Source of the DNA: Bacteroidia bacterium
Lineage (GTDB): Bacteria; Bacteroidota; Bacteroidia; Flavobacteriales_D; Cryomorphaceae
Direction of reading: 5' to 3'
DNA length: 64,000 nt
Assembly (NCBI GenBank): GCA_030427905.1
Contig: JAUICL010000001.1
Coordinates: forward strand, 310,001 to 374,000
Shown here: positions 33,120 to 42,168 of the stretch, in pieces
Position numbering within the stretch: position 1 is the first letter of the stretch
Layout of the letters: the number at the start of each line of letters is the position of its first letter
Made by a program: the position numbers and the translations under genes
The notes under the pieces: model-generated
What the model saw: the letters and a program-made list of their open reading frames with translations, nothing else
What the model was told of the DNA's origin: nothing
Database searches by the model: none

Positions 33120-33398
33120 TTGAAACAACTATTATACATATTCGGAATTGTTTTGCTCATGGGCGGGATAAGCTCGTGCTCAAAAGATGAGTTAGAGGCT
33201 CCTGCCGAAACCGAATCCACATCACCACAAGCAATTAGCATTGATGGTAATCAAGGATTGAAAGGTGGAAACAGATTAGGTCTTGGACCTGATATTATAC
33301 TCGAGTCTGGTACTGGTGAAGGTGAAGGTGATAATGGAGTAGATATTAACGATGACGGTGATAACGAAGAAGAAGACAGAAGTCCCCAGAAAGAATAA
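33120..33398 (+). CDS. Small acidic lipoprotein, unknown
   Basis: A 92-residue predicted lipoprotein. The signal sequence LKQLLYIFGIVLLMGG ends in a lipobox SSC, and the mature part is acidic and low in complexity (ESGTGEGEGDNG, DINDDGDNEEED). I prefer the TTG at 33120 because it starts a normal signal sequence; an in-frame ATG at 33087 and a TTG at 33072 would add odd N-terminal residues. TATATTTAC at about 33096 could be a -7 element for this start. A strong terminator follows at 33422. It lies 60 bases after the kinase gene; a link with it is possible but not shown. Confidence 0.65.
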   Translation: MKQLLYIFGIVLLMGGISSCSKDELEAPAETESTSPQAISIDGNQGLKGGNRLGLGPDIILESGTGEGEGDNGVDINDDGDNEEEDRSPQKE

Positions 33399-33421
33399 GA
33401 TTTGAAATTAACATGTCTAAG

Positions 33422-33447
33422 AGCCTCGCAATTGCGGGGCTTTTTTT
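33422..33447 (+). terminator. Intrinsic terminator after the small lipoprotein gene
   Basis: AGCCTCGC-AATT-GCGGGGCT (one T-G pair) is followed by seven T. Its stem is nearly the same as that of the sdh terminator at 22897. It ends the LytTR-kinase-lipoprotein region. Confidence 0.88.
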
Positions 33448-33613
33448 GTTTATGACTATCATGCTTCCAGCAGCTTTTCTATATTTATACATATCACATA
33501 GCCCCAATTAGGATGACCCAATTGGCTTATGCACCAGCTAAATTGGAAGAAACCATTCAGTTTGATATAAGAGCTAGGTGAACTTATCCTTAATAATCTG
33601 CACATTATTATAC

Positions 33614-35170
33614 ATGTCTAACAAAGCGTCTTCAAATCTTCATGAGCTTATCCGCTCACTCAGCAGCGTTGAAAAGCGATACTTTAAACTCTTTTCGGAA
33701 CGGCATAGCACCAAATCCAAAAAGAACTACCTTAAGCTATTCGACAAAATAGACAGCCAAGAAGTATATGACGAAGATGAAATACTGAAAGCTTTTAAGA
33801 ATGATGCATTCGTAAAACACCTGTCCATAGCTAAAAATAGGCTTTACCACCAAGTTCTAAAAAGCCTGGATGCCTTCTACGCCCAGGATTCTGCCGAAGC
33901 TGAGATAGGTCGCTATATTCACTATGGTGAAATACTCTTTCAAAAAACACTCTATCAGCAATGTGAACGCATCTTGAATACAGCCAAAAAAATGGCCCTG
34001 AAGTATGAAAAGTGGGGTGCCCTATTGCAGATCATAAGACGTCAGAAAAGACTCGCCGAGATAAGACATTACGAAAAAGGAAAGAAAAGTGAGATCGAAC
34101 AGCTTCGAAAACTTGAAGCCGAAGTGCTTCATAAACTCGAAACAGAGTCGAGACTGTGGTATGAAAAGAGTCAGATCTTTTACAACCTATTTACAAAAGG
34201 CCAGGTTAGAGATAAAAAACTCGCACGTAAAATGCTCCCAGCGGTAAATGAACTAGTCGAGTTAAGCAAGAATAGTCAAGGCAGCTTTGAGTCAACTTAC
34301 CTCAACTACCATACGCAAAGTGCATACTACTTCTCAACCGGCGATTACCCCAACAGCTACAAGTCCCTTAAGGCCAATGCCGAACACATGGAAAGCAATC
34401 TCGACATCATTAGGGATGAGCCTTCTCTTTACATTTCCGTTTTGACCAATCTTATATACGTCTGCGCAAAATTGAACTACTTCGATGAAATGCACGCCTA
34501 TCTGGACAAAACCCGAAATCTGCCTAAGCCACTTTCTAAGAGAGTGAACGAAGATCTAGAGCTACGCATCTTCATCAACAGCAATAGCCTAGAGCTTGCC
34601 ATTTGCAGTATCAAGGGAGATTTGGTTCGAGGAATTCCACTTGTTTCAGAAACGATAAAAGATCTAGAGCGGTGGAAACCGAAATTGAGCGATGTCCGAC
34701 TCGCATCCTTCTATCAGTATTTCTCAACACTTTACTTTATTGCAGGCCAGTTTAAGGATGCCTTGAAGTGGAACAATGAATTACTCAATTCCATAGCCAT
34801 AGACAAGACTGAAGACCAATATTGCTTTTCTCAAATTTTTCATCTTTTGATCCATTTTGAACTTGGCAATACCGATATCATTCCGCACTCGCTCAAAAGC
34901 CTTAGCCGATACCTTGAGACGAGAAAAAGGCATTTCCGATTCGAAACACACTTTCTAGAATTCATGAAGCAGGTAAGTCGCGAAGGGCAGCGTGATCACA
35001 GCGATTCTTTGAATCAGTTTTATGGAGAGATAAAGTCTCTCGAGACCGATCAGTATGAGAAAGCCGTGTTTGACTATTTTGATTTTATAGCTTGGTGCGA
35101 AGCCAAACTTTCTAGAAAACCGCTCTCGGACGTCTTAGCTACTAAGGTTTCGCTAAAAGATGTCCTTTAA
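33614..35170 (+). CDS. Large alpha-helical protein, possibly TPR-like, unknown
   Basis: A 518-residue cytoplasmic-type protein without signal peptide or membrane helix. It is rich in Lys, Glu, Leu and Tyr with a repeating helical-pair pattern (YIHYGEILFQKTLYQQCERILNTAKKMALKYEKWGALLQI, and later STLYFIAGQFKDALKWNNELL), suggesting a TPR-like solenoid. The N-terminus SNLHELIRSLSSVEKRYFKLF is distinctive. Comparable long helical proteins are found in Bacteroidota, but I cannot assign a named family. The ATG at 33614 is preferred to a GTG at 33578. It converges with thiL, overlapping by 4 bases. Confidence 0.8.
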   Translation: MSNKASSNLHELIRSLSSVEKRYFKLFSERHSTKSKKNYLKLFDKIDSQEVYDEDEILKAFKNDAFVKHLSIAKNRLYHQVLKSLDAFYAQDSAEAEIGRYIHYGEILFQKTLYQQCERILNTAKKMALKYEKWGALLQIIRRQKRLAEIRHYEKGKKSEIEQLRKLEAEVLHKLETESRLWYEKSQIFYNLFTKGQVRDKKLARKMLPAVNELVELSKNSQGSFESTYLNYHTQSAYYFSTGDYPNSYKSLKANAEHMESNLDIIRDEPSLYISVLTNLIYVCAKLNYFDEMHAYLDKTRNLPKPLSKRVNEDLELRIFINSNSLELAICSIKGDLVRGIPLVSETIKDLERWKPKLSDVRLASFYQYFSTLYFIAGQFKDALKWNNELLNSIAIDKTEDQYCFSQIFHLLIHFELGNTDIIPHSLKSLSRYLETRKRHFRFETHFLEFMKQVSREGQRDHSDSLNQFYGEIKSLETDQYEKAVFDYFDFIAWCEAKLSRKPLSDVLATKVSLKDVL

Positions 35171-36210
35171 GACTCTTCTTCACTTTCAGTCTTGAAAGCA
35201 TCCCAGCCTTGAGCTTGAATCTCATGCGCCGAGCCATCGCGTGCGATCAAAAGCGGAGCCGAACCTTCTTCCATATGGCCAATTACTGTCAAGTGAGGGT
35301 TCCCTTTTATCTTATCGTAATCACTTTGTGCTATTGTGAAGAGAAGTTCATAATCTTCCCCCCCATTCAAGGCACACATAGTCGGATCTAATCTGAAATC
35401 TTCGGCTGCTGATACAACTGTAGGGTCAATAGGCAGTTTGTCCTCATAAAGATGGACACCTAGATTGCTCTGGTCGCAGATATGCTTCATGTCAGACGCG
35501 AGCCCGTCAGAAATATCCATCATAGCAGTAGGCTGAACCCCAAGCTGACTCAGTAATTCTACTACGTCTTTTCTCGCTTCCGGCTTAAGCTGTCGCTGGA
35601 GAATATAATCGTAGCCTTCCAAATCGGGCTGCACCCCAGGCGTAGATTCAAACACCGCTTTTTCTCGTTCCAAAATTTGAAGTCCGAGATAGGCTGCACC
35701 CAAATCACCAGATACGACAACGAGATCCTTGTTTTTGGCTCCCTTTCTATAAACCACCTTTTCTTCTGGAGCTTTACCAATCACAGTGATGCTAATTGCC
35801 AAACCGGCCTTCGAACTAACCGTATCACCACCAACAAGATCCACCCCGTAAACTTCGGCCGCAAGTAAGATACCAGCGTAAAGCTCTTCAACTGCTTCGA
35901 GTGAAAATCGATTGCTGAGCCCGAGAGAAACCACCATTTGCTCTGGGCGCCCATTCATGGCGTAGATATCAGAGAAATTGACAACGGCTGCCTTGTATCC
36001 TAGGTGCTTCAATGGCACATAAGCCAAGTCAAAATGGACACCTTCCATCAACATATCAGCTGTAACAAGGCTCTGCTCGCCCGTTTCACTGATCACCGCC
36101 GCGTCGTCTCCTGCGCCGAGAACGGTAGATTTTTGATTGATGGTTATGTGTTCTGTCAGGTGCTTAATCAAGCCAAACTCCCCAAGTGAGCTAAGTTCTG
36201 TGCGATCCAT
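35167..36210 (-). CDS. thiL: Thiamine-monophosphate kinase
   Basis: A 347-residue ThiL, which phosphorylates thiamine monophosphate to the coenzyme thiamine diphosphate. The N-terminal AIRS-like domain has LGEFGLIKHL, GAGDDAAVI and TADMLMEGVHFD. GGDTV and the C-terminal MDISDGLASD and GGEDYELLFTI complete the Mg-ATP site. The ATG at 36210 (MDRTELSSLGEFGLI) is the family start; an upstream extension to 36264 is not supported. A TATCTTTG box at 36228-36235 lies just upstream and the gene is divergent from the SUF operon. No thiamine-biosynthesis genes or TPP riboswitch are seen nearby. Confidence 0.95.
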   Translation of the reverse strand: MDRTELSSLGEFGLIKHLTEHITINQKSTVLGAGDDAAVISETGEQSLVTADMLMEGVHFDLAYVPLKHLGYKAAVVNFSDIYAMNGRPEQMVVSLGLSNRFSLEAVEELYAGILLAAEVYGVDLVGGDTVSSKAGLAISITVIGKAPEEKVVYRKGAKNKDLVVVSGDLGAAYLGLQILEREKAVFESTPGVQPDLEGYDYILQRQLKPEARKDVVELLSQLGVQPTAMMDISDGLASDMKHICDQSNLGVHLYEDKLPIDPTVVSAAEDFRLDPTMCALNGGEDYELLFTIAQSDYDKIKGNPHLTVIGHMEEGSAPLLIARDGSAHEIQAQGWDAFKTESEEES

Positions 36211-36227
36211 AGTCGAGATTTGAGCTG

Positions 36228-36235
36228 CAAAGATA
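36228..36235 (-). promoter_or_regulatory. -7 box TATCTTTG before thiL
   Basis: TATCTTTG read leftward fits TAnnTTTG, 17 bases before the thiL ATG. No clear -33 TTG is seen at the expected distance. Confidence 0.4.
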
Positions 36236-36298
36236 ACCCTTTGATCGCTCTTACATAGCCCCATCCTATTGGGCCATATAAAATCGCAATCGTCTTAG

Positions 36299-36330
36299 TT
36301 TGTAACAATCCCCTTTCTTAGGTATTTTTG
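36299..36330 (+). promoter_or_regulatory. SUF operon promoter TTTG-N20-TATTTTTG
   Basis: TTTG at 36299-36302, a 20-base spacer and TATTTTTG at 36323-36330 match the Bacteroidota consensus well. The leader to the sufA ATG at 36417 is about 80 bases. A short leader of this kind leaves room for regulation, but no clear operator is seen. Confidence 0.65.
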
Positions 36331-36416
36331 CACTTGGATTGTAATTTAAAATTAGTCTAAATAGCTTTCGTGAAAGCTGGGAAGGCGTTTAAAATACAGG
36401 ATTAAGGAATCAAACT

Positions 36417-36743
36417 ATGATCATAGTAAGAGATAGTGCTCGCGACGAAGTGAACAGACTCATGTCTCAAGAAGGGGCAAAGGAGAATGCCTTCGTCAGG
36501 GTTGGAGTGAAAGGTGGTGGATGCAGTGGGCTGATGTACGACCTCGATTTTGACAGTGAGTTGAAAGAAGACGATAAGGTTTTCGAAGACAACGGGGTTA
36601 AAATTGTGGTTGACAAGAAGAGCTACCTGTACCTGATTGGCACTGAACTCGATTTTTCAAGTGGATTGAATGGAAAGGGGTTTGCCTTTATCAATCCGAA
36701 CGCCAACCGCACCTGCGGATGTGGCGAAAGTTTCTCTATTTAA
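36417..36743 (+). CDS. sufA: A-type iron-sulfur carrier protein SufA/IscA
   Basis: A 108-residue A-type carrier that receives Fe-S clusters from the SufBCD scaffold and hands them to apoproteins. The three cluster-binding cysteines are present: one in KGGGCSGLMYDL (near residue 37) and two in RTCGCGESF (near 102-104). It is the first gene of the eight-gene SUF operon and lies 9 bases before sufB. The family length is normal. Confidence 0.95.
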   Translation: MIIVRDSARDEVNRLMSQEGAKENAFVRVGVKGGGCSGLMYDLDFDSELKEDDKVFEDNGVKIVVDKKSYLYLIGTELDFSSGLNGKGFAFINPNANRTCGCGESFSI

Positions 36744-36752
36744 AATAGTCCC

Positions 36753-38198
36753 ATGGCCTCTAACGAAGAAGAAATCTTAAGAGAAGTCACGGATAGTGAC
36801 TATAAATTTGGTTTTACCACCAATATCGATTCTGACAAAGTTGAGAAGGGTCTGAATGAAGATATCATTCGCCTTATTTCAGCGAAGAAGAATGAGCCTG
36901 AATGGTTACTCGAATTCCGCTTGGAAGCATTCGAGCAGTGGAAAAAAATGGAAGAACCCGATTGGGCTCACGTCAATTATGAGAAGCCCGACTTTCAGGA
37001 TATCCACTACTACGCCGCTCCGCAACCAAAGAAGAAATTGGATAGTCTCGATGAAGTGGATCCAGAGTTGTTGGACACGTTCAATAAACTAGGCATCTCA
37101 ATCGACGAGCAAAAAAGACTAACCGGAGTTGCTGTAGACATCGTTATGGACTCTGTTTCTGTGGCTACAACGTTCAAAGAGAAGTTGGCGGAATTGGGAA
37201 TTATCTTCTGCTCATTTAGCGAAGCGGTTCAAAACCATCCAGAATTGGTGCGTAAGTACATGGGTACCATCGTTCCAAAGACTGATAATTTTTACGCGGC
37301 GCTCAATTCCGCTGTCTTCACTGACGGATCATTTGCCTACATACCGAAAGGGGTAAAATGCCCGATGGAGCTCAGCACCTATTTCCGAATCAATGAAGCG
37401 CAGACTGGACAGTTTGAGCGTACGTTGGTTGTGGCTGATAAAGGGAGCTACGTGAGTTATCTCGAAGGGTGTACTGCACCAATGCGAGACGAGAATCAGC
37501 TACACGCAGCAGTTGTGGAGCTTGTCGCTCTCGACGATGCCGAAATAAAATATTCAACGGTTCAAAACTGGTACCCTGGTGACAAGAATGGGCACGGAGG
37601 TATCTTCAACTTTGTAACTAAGCGCGGTCTTTGTGAGCGCAACGCAAAGATTTCTTGGACGCAAGTCGAAACGGGTTCAGCTGTTACTTGGAAGTACCCA
37701 TCATGCGTTCTTAAAGGCGATAATTCGGTAGGTGAATTTTACAGCGTTGCGGTTACCAATAATTTCCAGCAAGCCGATACCGGAACGAAAATGATACACA
37801 TTGGTGCAAATACCAAAAGTACCATCATCTCGAAGGGTATTTCTGCTGGCCGAAGCCACAACTCGTACCGCGGATTGGTAAAAATCAACAAGAATGCTCG
37901 CCATGCGCGAAACTTCTCGCAATGCGACTCCCTATTGATGGGCGATCGCTGTGGAGCACACACGTTCCCATACATCGAGACAGAGAATAGTACCGCCAAA
38001 GTGGAGCACGAAGCGACCACATCTAAAATTGGAGAAGATCAGATTTTCTACTGTCTCCAACGTGGAATCAGTGAAGAAAAAGCGATCAGCTTGATCGTAA
38101 ACGGATATTGTAAAGAAGTACTCAATAAGCTTCCGATGGAGTTTGCCGTGGAAGCGCAAAAACTCCTGTCCATCTCATTGGAAGGAAGTGTTGGATAA
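36753..38198 (+). CDS. sufB: Fe-S cluster assembly scaffold SufB
   Basis: A 481-residue SufB, the main scaffold subunit of the SufBC2D complex. Family stretches are [23 protein letters not shown]-like sequence near residue 112, [49 protein letters not shown] and [26 protein letters not shown] with cysteines implicated in cluster building. The C-terminus [19 protein letters not shown] is typical. It sits between sufA and sufC in one operon. Confidence 0.97.
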   Translation: MASNEEEILREVTDSDYKFGFTTNIDSDKVEKGLNEDIIRLISAKKNEPEWLLEFRLEAFEQWKKMEEPDWAHVNYEKPDFQDIHYYAAPQPKKKLDSLDEVDPELLDTFNKLGISIDEQKRLTGVAVDIVMDSVSVATTFKEKLAELGIIFCSFSEAVQNHPELVRKYMGTIVPKTDNFYAALNSAVFTDGSFAYIPKGVKCPMELSTYFRINEAQTGQFERTLVVADKGSYVSYLEGCTAPMRDENQLHAAVVELVALDDAEIKYSTVQNWYPGDKNGHGGIFNFVTKRGLCERNAKISWTQVETGSAVTWKYPSCVLKGDNSVGEFYSVAVTNNFQQADTGTKMIHIGANTKSTIISKGISAGRSHNSYRGLVKINKNARHARNFSQCDSLLMGDRCGAHTFPYIETENSTAKVEHEATTSKIGEDQIFYCLQRGISEEKAISLIVNGYCKEVLNKLPMEFAVEAQKLLSISLEGSVG

Positions 38199-38215
38199 GA
38201 ACTAAAGAAGAAAAA

Positions 38216-38974
38216 ATGCTCAGCATAAAAGACTTGCATGCCGAAGTAGAAGGCAAATCAATTCTCAACGGACTCAACCTGGAAATAAAGCCAGGTGAAG
38301 TGCACGCCATCATGGGGCCAAATGGATCAGGAAAAAGTACCCTGGCTTCTGTTTTGGCTGGAAATGAAGCGTTCGAAGTTACCGATGGAAGTGTCGATTT
38401 TGAAGGAGAAGATCTATTGGAAATGGGGCCAGACGAGCGCTCTCATGCGGGCTTGTTTCTCGCATTCCAATACCCGATCGAGATTCCAGGTGTTAGCAAC
38501 ATCAATTTCCTAAAGACTGCGATCAATGAAAAGCGCGAAGCGCTTGGACAAGAACCGATTTCAGCCAAGGAATTTTTGGCGATGGTAAAGGAAAAAGCCG
38601 CCTTGGTAGAACTCGACAACAAGCTTGCCAACCGATCGGTAAACGAAGGTTTTTCGGGTGGAGAGAAGAAGCGAAATGAAATCTTTCAGATGGCGATGCT
38701 TGAGCCTAAGCTCGGAATCCTCGACGAAACCGATAGTGGACTAGACATCGACGCACTGCGAATTGTAGCAAACGGCGTAAACCAGTTGCGTTCACCTGAG
38801 CGATCATTCGTCGTGGTTACGCACTATCAGCGACTTCTAGACTACATTGTTCCAGACTTTGTTCACGTCCTATACAACGGAAAAATCGTGCGCACGGGTG
38901 GAAAGGAACTCGCTCTCGAACTCGAAGAGAAGGGGTACGACTGGATTAAGAAAGAAGAAGATCAATTGGCCTAG
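38216..38974 (+). CDS. sufC: SUF system ATPase SufC
   Basis: A 252-residue ABC-type ATPase that powers the SufBCD scaffold; it has no membrane part. Walker A is GPNGSGKST (residues about 35-43), the Q loop is in FLAFQYPIEIPGV, the signature is FSGGEKKRNE and Walker B is LGILDETDSGLD, followed by the H loop in VVVTHYQRLL. The Suf-type sequence DETDSGLDIDAL distinguishes it from transporter ATPases. It follows sufB by 17 bases and precedes sufD by 3. Confidence 0.97.
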   Translation: MLSIKDLHAEVEGKSILNGLNLEIKPGEVHAIMGPNGSGKSTLASVLAGNEAFEVTDGSVDFEGEDLLEMGPDERSHAGLFLAFQYPIEIPGVSNINFLKTAINEKREALGQEPISAKEFLAMVKEKAALVELDNKLANRSVNEGFSGGEKKRNEIFQMAMLEPKLGILDETDSGLDIDALRIVANGVNQLRSPERSFVVVTHYQRLLDYIVPDFVHVLYNGKIVRTGGKELALELEEKGYDWIKKEEDQLA

Positions 38975-38977
38975 TCT

Positions 38978-40198
38978 ATGATGAATCAAAAGGACAATAA
39001 AACACCTTGGGCTGATTCGCTGATCGCATCATACGCGGCTAAACCGGAATCGGAAAATCTGGGTGAATTGCGTTTTCCTACTCGAAAAGATGAGTACTGG
39101 AAATACACGCGCACCAATCAGATTGCAAAGAATTCATGGTCGTTTCAAGATGCTGAAATCAGTTCTGATCAGGTTGAGAACGCCATTGACGGAATTAAGA
39201 ACTGTGTCGTTTTCATCAATGGAAAATTTGACGCCCCCCACTCTATTGAACTTCCGAAAGGAATCAGCGTTGCGAATACCGATGCCGCTGTTGAGAGTTT
39301 TGCCGCCGAAAAACCGTTCAATCCGTTCAGAATATTGAATGAAGCGCTGCCACAAACCTGTTTGGACATCGCTATAGAAAATAACACGGTATTGGATGAA
39401 GCGATCAACTTTGTCTTTATTTATCATGGTAAAGACAGCGTGGCCAACCCTTTCAATCGGGTAAAAATCGGAGCAAATTCATCTGTGAAATGGATTGAGC
39501 GTCACATCCACATAGGCGAGCACGCCACATTTGGAAATGTGTGTACTCAGATTCGACTTGGTGAAAACGCATACTGCGGAATGGATATTCTCCAATCCGG
39601 AACTGGTTCTTCAAATCACCATGAAGAGATCGAAGTCAGTGTAGAGAAGGGAGCCCGTTACGTTCAGAATTCTTTCACGCTTAGTGGAAACTGGACCCGA
39701 AACAATACCCAAGTAAGCATCGTTGGTGAAAACGCCGAAGCGAACTTAAATGGATTCTACATTCCGGCTCAAAAGGAGTTGGTAGATAACCATACGATTA
39801 TCGACCACCAGGTAGCACATTGCAATTCCAATGAGCTCTACCGTGGTGTTATGCTCGACCAATCGACAGGTGTGTTTAATGGAAAAGTATTTGTTCGTCA
39901 GGACGCTCAAAAAACCAATGCCTTCCAAAGCAATGGAAACATCTTGATGAGCGACAATGCTACCATGAATTCGAAGCCGGAGCTTGAGATCTACGCCGAT
40001 GATGTGAAGTGTAGCCATGGATCTACCACGGGCCAATTCGATGACGAAGCGATGTTTTACTTAATGGCCAGAGGGATTTCTAAATCAACAGCTCAGAAAA
40101 TGTTAGTCGGCGCTTTTGCTGCTGACGTTTTGGAGCTTTTGGTTCATGAAGAGCTTCACGAAGAGATTGAAAACGCCATTCACAAGAAACTCGGTTAA
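38978..40198 (+). CDS. sufD: Fe-S cluster assembly protein SufD
   Basis: A 406-residue SufD, the SufB paralogue of the SufBC2D scaffold. It shows RKDEYWKYTRTNQI near the N-terminus and the beta-helix core with NRVKIGANSSVKWIERHI, NSFTLSGNWTRNNTQV and NGFYIPAQKELVDNHTIIDH. It has the C-terminal signature DDVKCSHGSTTGQFDDEAMFYL with its conserved Cys and His. Two ATG codons (38978, 38981) begin the frame; either could be used. It is followed by sufS 3 bases later. Confidence 0.96.
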   Translation: MMNQKDNKTPWADSLIASYAAKPESENLGELRFPTRKDEYWKYTRTNQIAKNSWSFQDAEISSDQVENAIDGIKNCVVFINGKFDAPHSIELPKGISVANTDAAVESFAAEKPFNPFRILNEALPQTCLDIAIENNTVLDEAINFVFIYHGKDSVANPFNRVKIGANSSVKWIERHIHIGEHATFGNVCTQIRLGENAYCGMDILQSGTGSSNHHEEIEVSVEKGARYVQNSFTLSGNWTRNNTQVSIVGENAEANLNGFYIPAQKELVDNHTIIDHQVAHCNSNELYRGVMLDQSTGVFNGKVFVRQDAQKTNAFQSNGNILMSDNATMNSKPELEIYADDVKCSHGSTTGQFDDEAMFYLMARGISKSTAQKMLVGAFAADVLELLVHEELHEEIENAIHKKLG

Positions 40199-40201
40199 GC
40201 A

Positions 40202-41428
40202 ATGGAAATGCTCTCAACCACTTCAGCTATCAGAGATGAGTTCCCGATTCTCGAAGAAGAAGTAAACAAGCACAAGCTCGTTTACCTCGACAATGCGGCT
40301 TCGTCGCAAAAGCCGAAGGTGGTAATTGATGCCATGTCATCATATTACGTGCACCACCACAGCAATGTGCACCGTGGCATTCACCATTTGAGTCAGGTGG
40401 CTACCGACATGTTTGAAGGCGCCAGAGAAGAGATGCGTTCCTTCTTGAATGCGGCATCCACCAAGGAAATTATCTTCACAAGTGGCACCACGGAAGGAAT
40501 CAACTTGGTAGCGACATCGCTAAGTCGCGGGGTGTTGAAGGCTGGTGATGAGATTATGATCACCGAGATGGAGCACCACTCCAACATCGTTCCTTGGCAG
40601 ATGGCTGCCACATACAGCGGTGCCAAATTGGTTGTGGTGAATGTGACTCCAGATGGACAAATCGATATGGAAGATTTCCATTCGAAACTATCCACCAAAA
40701 CAAAATTGCTGAGCGTTGTACACGTGTCGAATGCCCTCGGGACCGTAAACCCCGTAAAAGAGATAACAGCTGCCGCCAAGGCAGTTGGAGCTTGGGTGCT
40801 AATTGACGGAGCTCAATCTGCCCCACATATCCAAATCGATGTGCAAGATCTCAACTGCGACTTCTTTACGCTTTCAGGACATAAAATGTATGGCCCAACG
40901 GGTAGTGGTGTGCTCTACGGTCGCGAAGATGTTTTGAATGAAATACCGCCCTACAAAGGTGGTGGAGAGATGATCGAGACTGTTACATTCGAGAAGACGA
41001 CTTACAACGAATTGCCCTTCAAGTTTGAAGCCGGTACACCTGATATTGCAGCGGCTCTTGGACTAGCCGAAGCTTCGCGATTTATCAAGCGATTGGGCTA
41101 CGATCAAATCGCTCAAACCGAGGCGGAATTGATGTCCTACGCTACCGAAAAGCTCGGTGAGATTGAAGGGATCCAGTTCATCGGTACTGCACCAAAAAAG
41201 TCTGGAGCGATCTCTTTCTTGATCGAAGGAACGCATCCATCTGATGTGGGTACCATAATCGATAAGCTCGGGGTGGCTGTGAGAACGGGGCACCACTGTA
41301 CCCAGCCACTTATGGCGAAATTTGGAATTCCGGGGACCATCCGTGCGTCGTTTGCCGTGTACAACACCAAAGAAGAGGTAGATACCTTCGTTACTGCGGT
41401 AAAACGCGCCGTAAAAATGTTAAAGTAG
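40202..41428 (+). CDS. sufS: Cysteine desulfurase SufS
   Basis: A 408-residue group II cysteine desulfurase that takes sulfur from L-cysteine with PLP and passes it to SufE. The PLP lysine is in FTLSGHKMYGPTG, the aspartate and histidine that hold the cofactor are in LIDGAQSAPH and EMEHHSNIVPW, and the sulfur-carrying Cys is in RTGHHCTQPLM. The N-terminal YLDNAASSQKP is typical. It lies 3 bases after sufD and 1 base before sufE. Confidence 0.97.
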   Translation: MEMLSTTSAIRDEFPILEEEVNKHKLVYLDNAASSQKPKVVIDAMSSYYVHHHSNVHRGIHHLSQVATDMFEGAREEMRSFLNAASTKEIIFTSGTTEGINLVATSLSRGVLKAGDEIMITEMEHHSNIVPWQMAATYSGAKLVVVNVTPDGQIDMEDFHSKLSTKTKLLSVVHVSNALGTVNPVKEITAAAKAVGAWVLIDGAQSAPHIQIDVQDLNCDFFTLSGHKMYGPTGSGVLYGREDVLNEIPPYKGGGEMIETVTFEKTTYNELPFKFEAGTPDIAAALGLAEASRFIKRLGYDQIAQTEAELMSYATEKLGEIEGIQFIGTAPKKSGAISFLIEGTHPSDVGTIIDKLGVAVRTGHHCTQPLMAKFGIPGTIRASFAVYNTKEEVDTFVTAVKRAVKMLK

Positions 41429-41429
41429 T

Positions 41430-41855
41430 ATGGCGAGTATTCAGGAAGTTTCAGAAGAAGTAGTCAGTGAGTTTGCCTTTTTGGACGAATGGATGGACAA
41501 GTACGAGCACTTGATCGAACTTGGTAAGACACTTCCAATGATCTCTGTTGAGGAAAGAAGACCCGAGAACTTGATCAAGGGATGTCAATCGCAGGTGTGG
41601 CTGCACGCAGAAATGAATGGAGACAAAGTTCTCTTCACTGCCGATAGCGACGCCATCATCACAAAGGGAATTATCGCTTTGATGATACGCGTGTTGAACG
41701 ACCAGAAGCCTGAAGATATTCTCAACGCCGATTTTGGTTTTATCGATGAAATTGGGTTGAAAGAGCATTTGTCACCTACCCGCTCCAACGGCTTGGTGTC
41801 GATGATCAAACAAATGAAAATGTACGCACTTGCCTTCCAGGCAAAAGCCAACTAA
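41430..41855 (+). CDS. sufE: Sulfur acceptor protein SufE
   Basis: A 141-residue SufE, which accepts persulfide sulfur from SufS and delivers it to SufB. The conserved Cys is in NLIKGCQSQVWL (about residue 51). EFAFLDEWMDKYEHLIELGK near the start and LSPTRSNGLVSMIKQMK near the end are typical. The gene follows sufS by 1 base and precedes the DUF59 gene by 1 base, so all are likely translated together. Confidence 0.96.
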   Translation: MASIQEVSEEVVSEFAFLDEWMDKYEHLIELGKTLPMISVEERRPENLIKGCQSQVWLHAEMNGDKVLFTADSDAIITKGIIALMIRVLNDQKPEDILNADFGFIDEIGLKEHLSPTRSNGLVSMIKQMKMYALAFQAKAN

Positions 41856-41856
41856 T

Positions 41857-42168
41857 ATGGATCGAAGACAACTCGAAGAACAAATTATCGCCGTGATCAA
41901 GACCATTTATGATCCGGAGATTCCGGTAGATATCTACGAACTGGGTTTGATCTACAACATCGACATAAACGACGACCACGACGTGAAAGTCGATATGACA
42001 CTGACATCGCCTTCTTGCCCTGTTGCCGAATCGCTACCCGCTGAAGTGGAGCAGAAAATTGCCAGCCTGGAACAAGTGAAAACGGCTATCGTTGAAATCA
42101 CCTTCGACCCACCTTGGGACAAGGATATGATGAGTGAAGAAGCCCAATTGGAACTCGGATTTCTATAA
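41857..42168 (+). CDS. SufT-like DUF59/MIP18 iron-sulfur assembly protein
   Basis: A 103-residue DUF59 protein. Such proteins (SufT in Gram-positives, MIP18 family in eukaryotes) help mature Fe-S proteins. The signature YDPEIPVDIYELGLIYNIDI and the conserved Cys in LTSPSCPVAESLP are present. The ATG at 41857 gives the family length; a longer frame from 41830 only overlaps sufE. It overlaps the next gene by 1 base (TAATG). Confidence 0.92.
   Translation: MDRRQLEEQIIAVIKTIYDPEIPVDIYELGLIYNIDINDDHDVKVDMTLTSPSCPVAESLPAEVEQKIASLEQVKTAIVEITFDPPWDKDMMSEEAQLELGFL

Noticed and set aside
35167-36416. TPP riboswitch near thiL
   Set aside because: The divergent intergenic region is short and shows no conserved TPP aptamer motifs such as CUGAGA.
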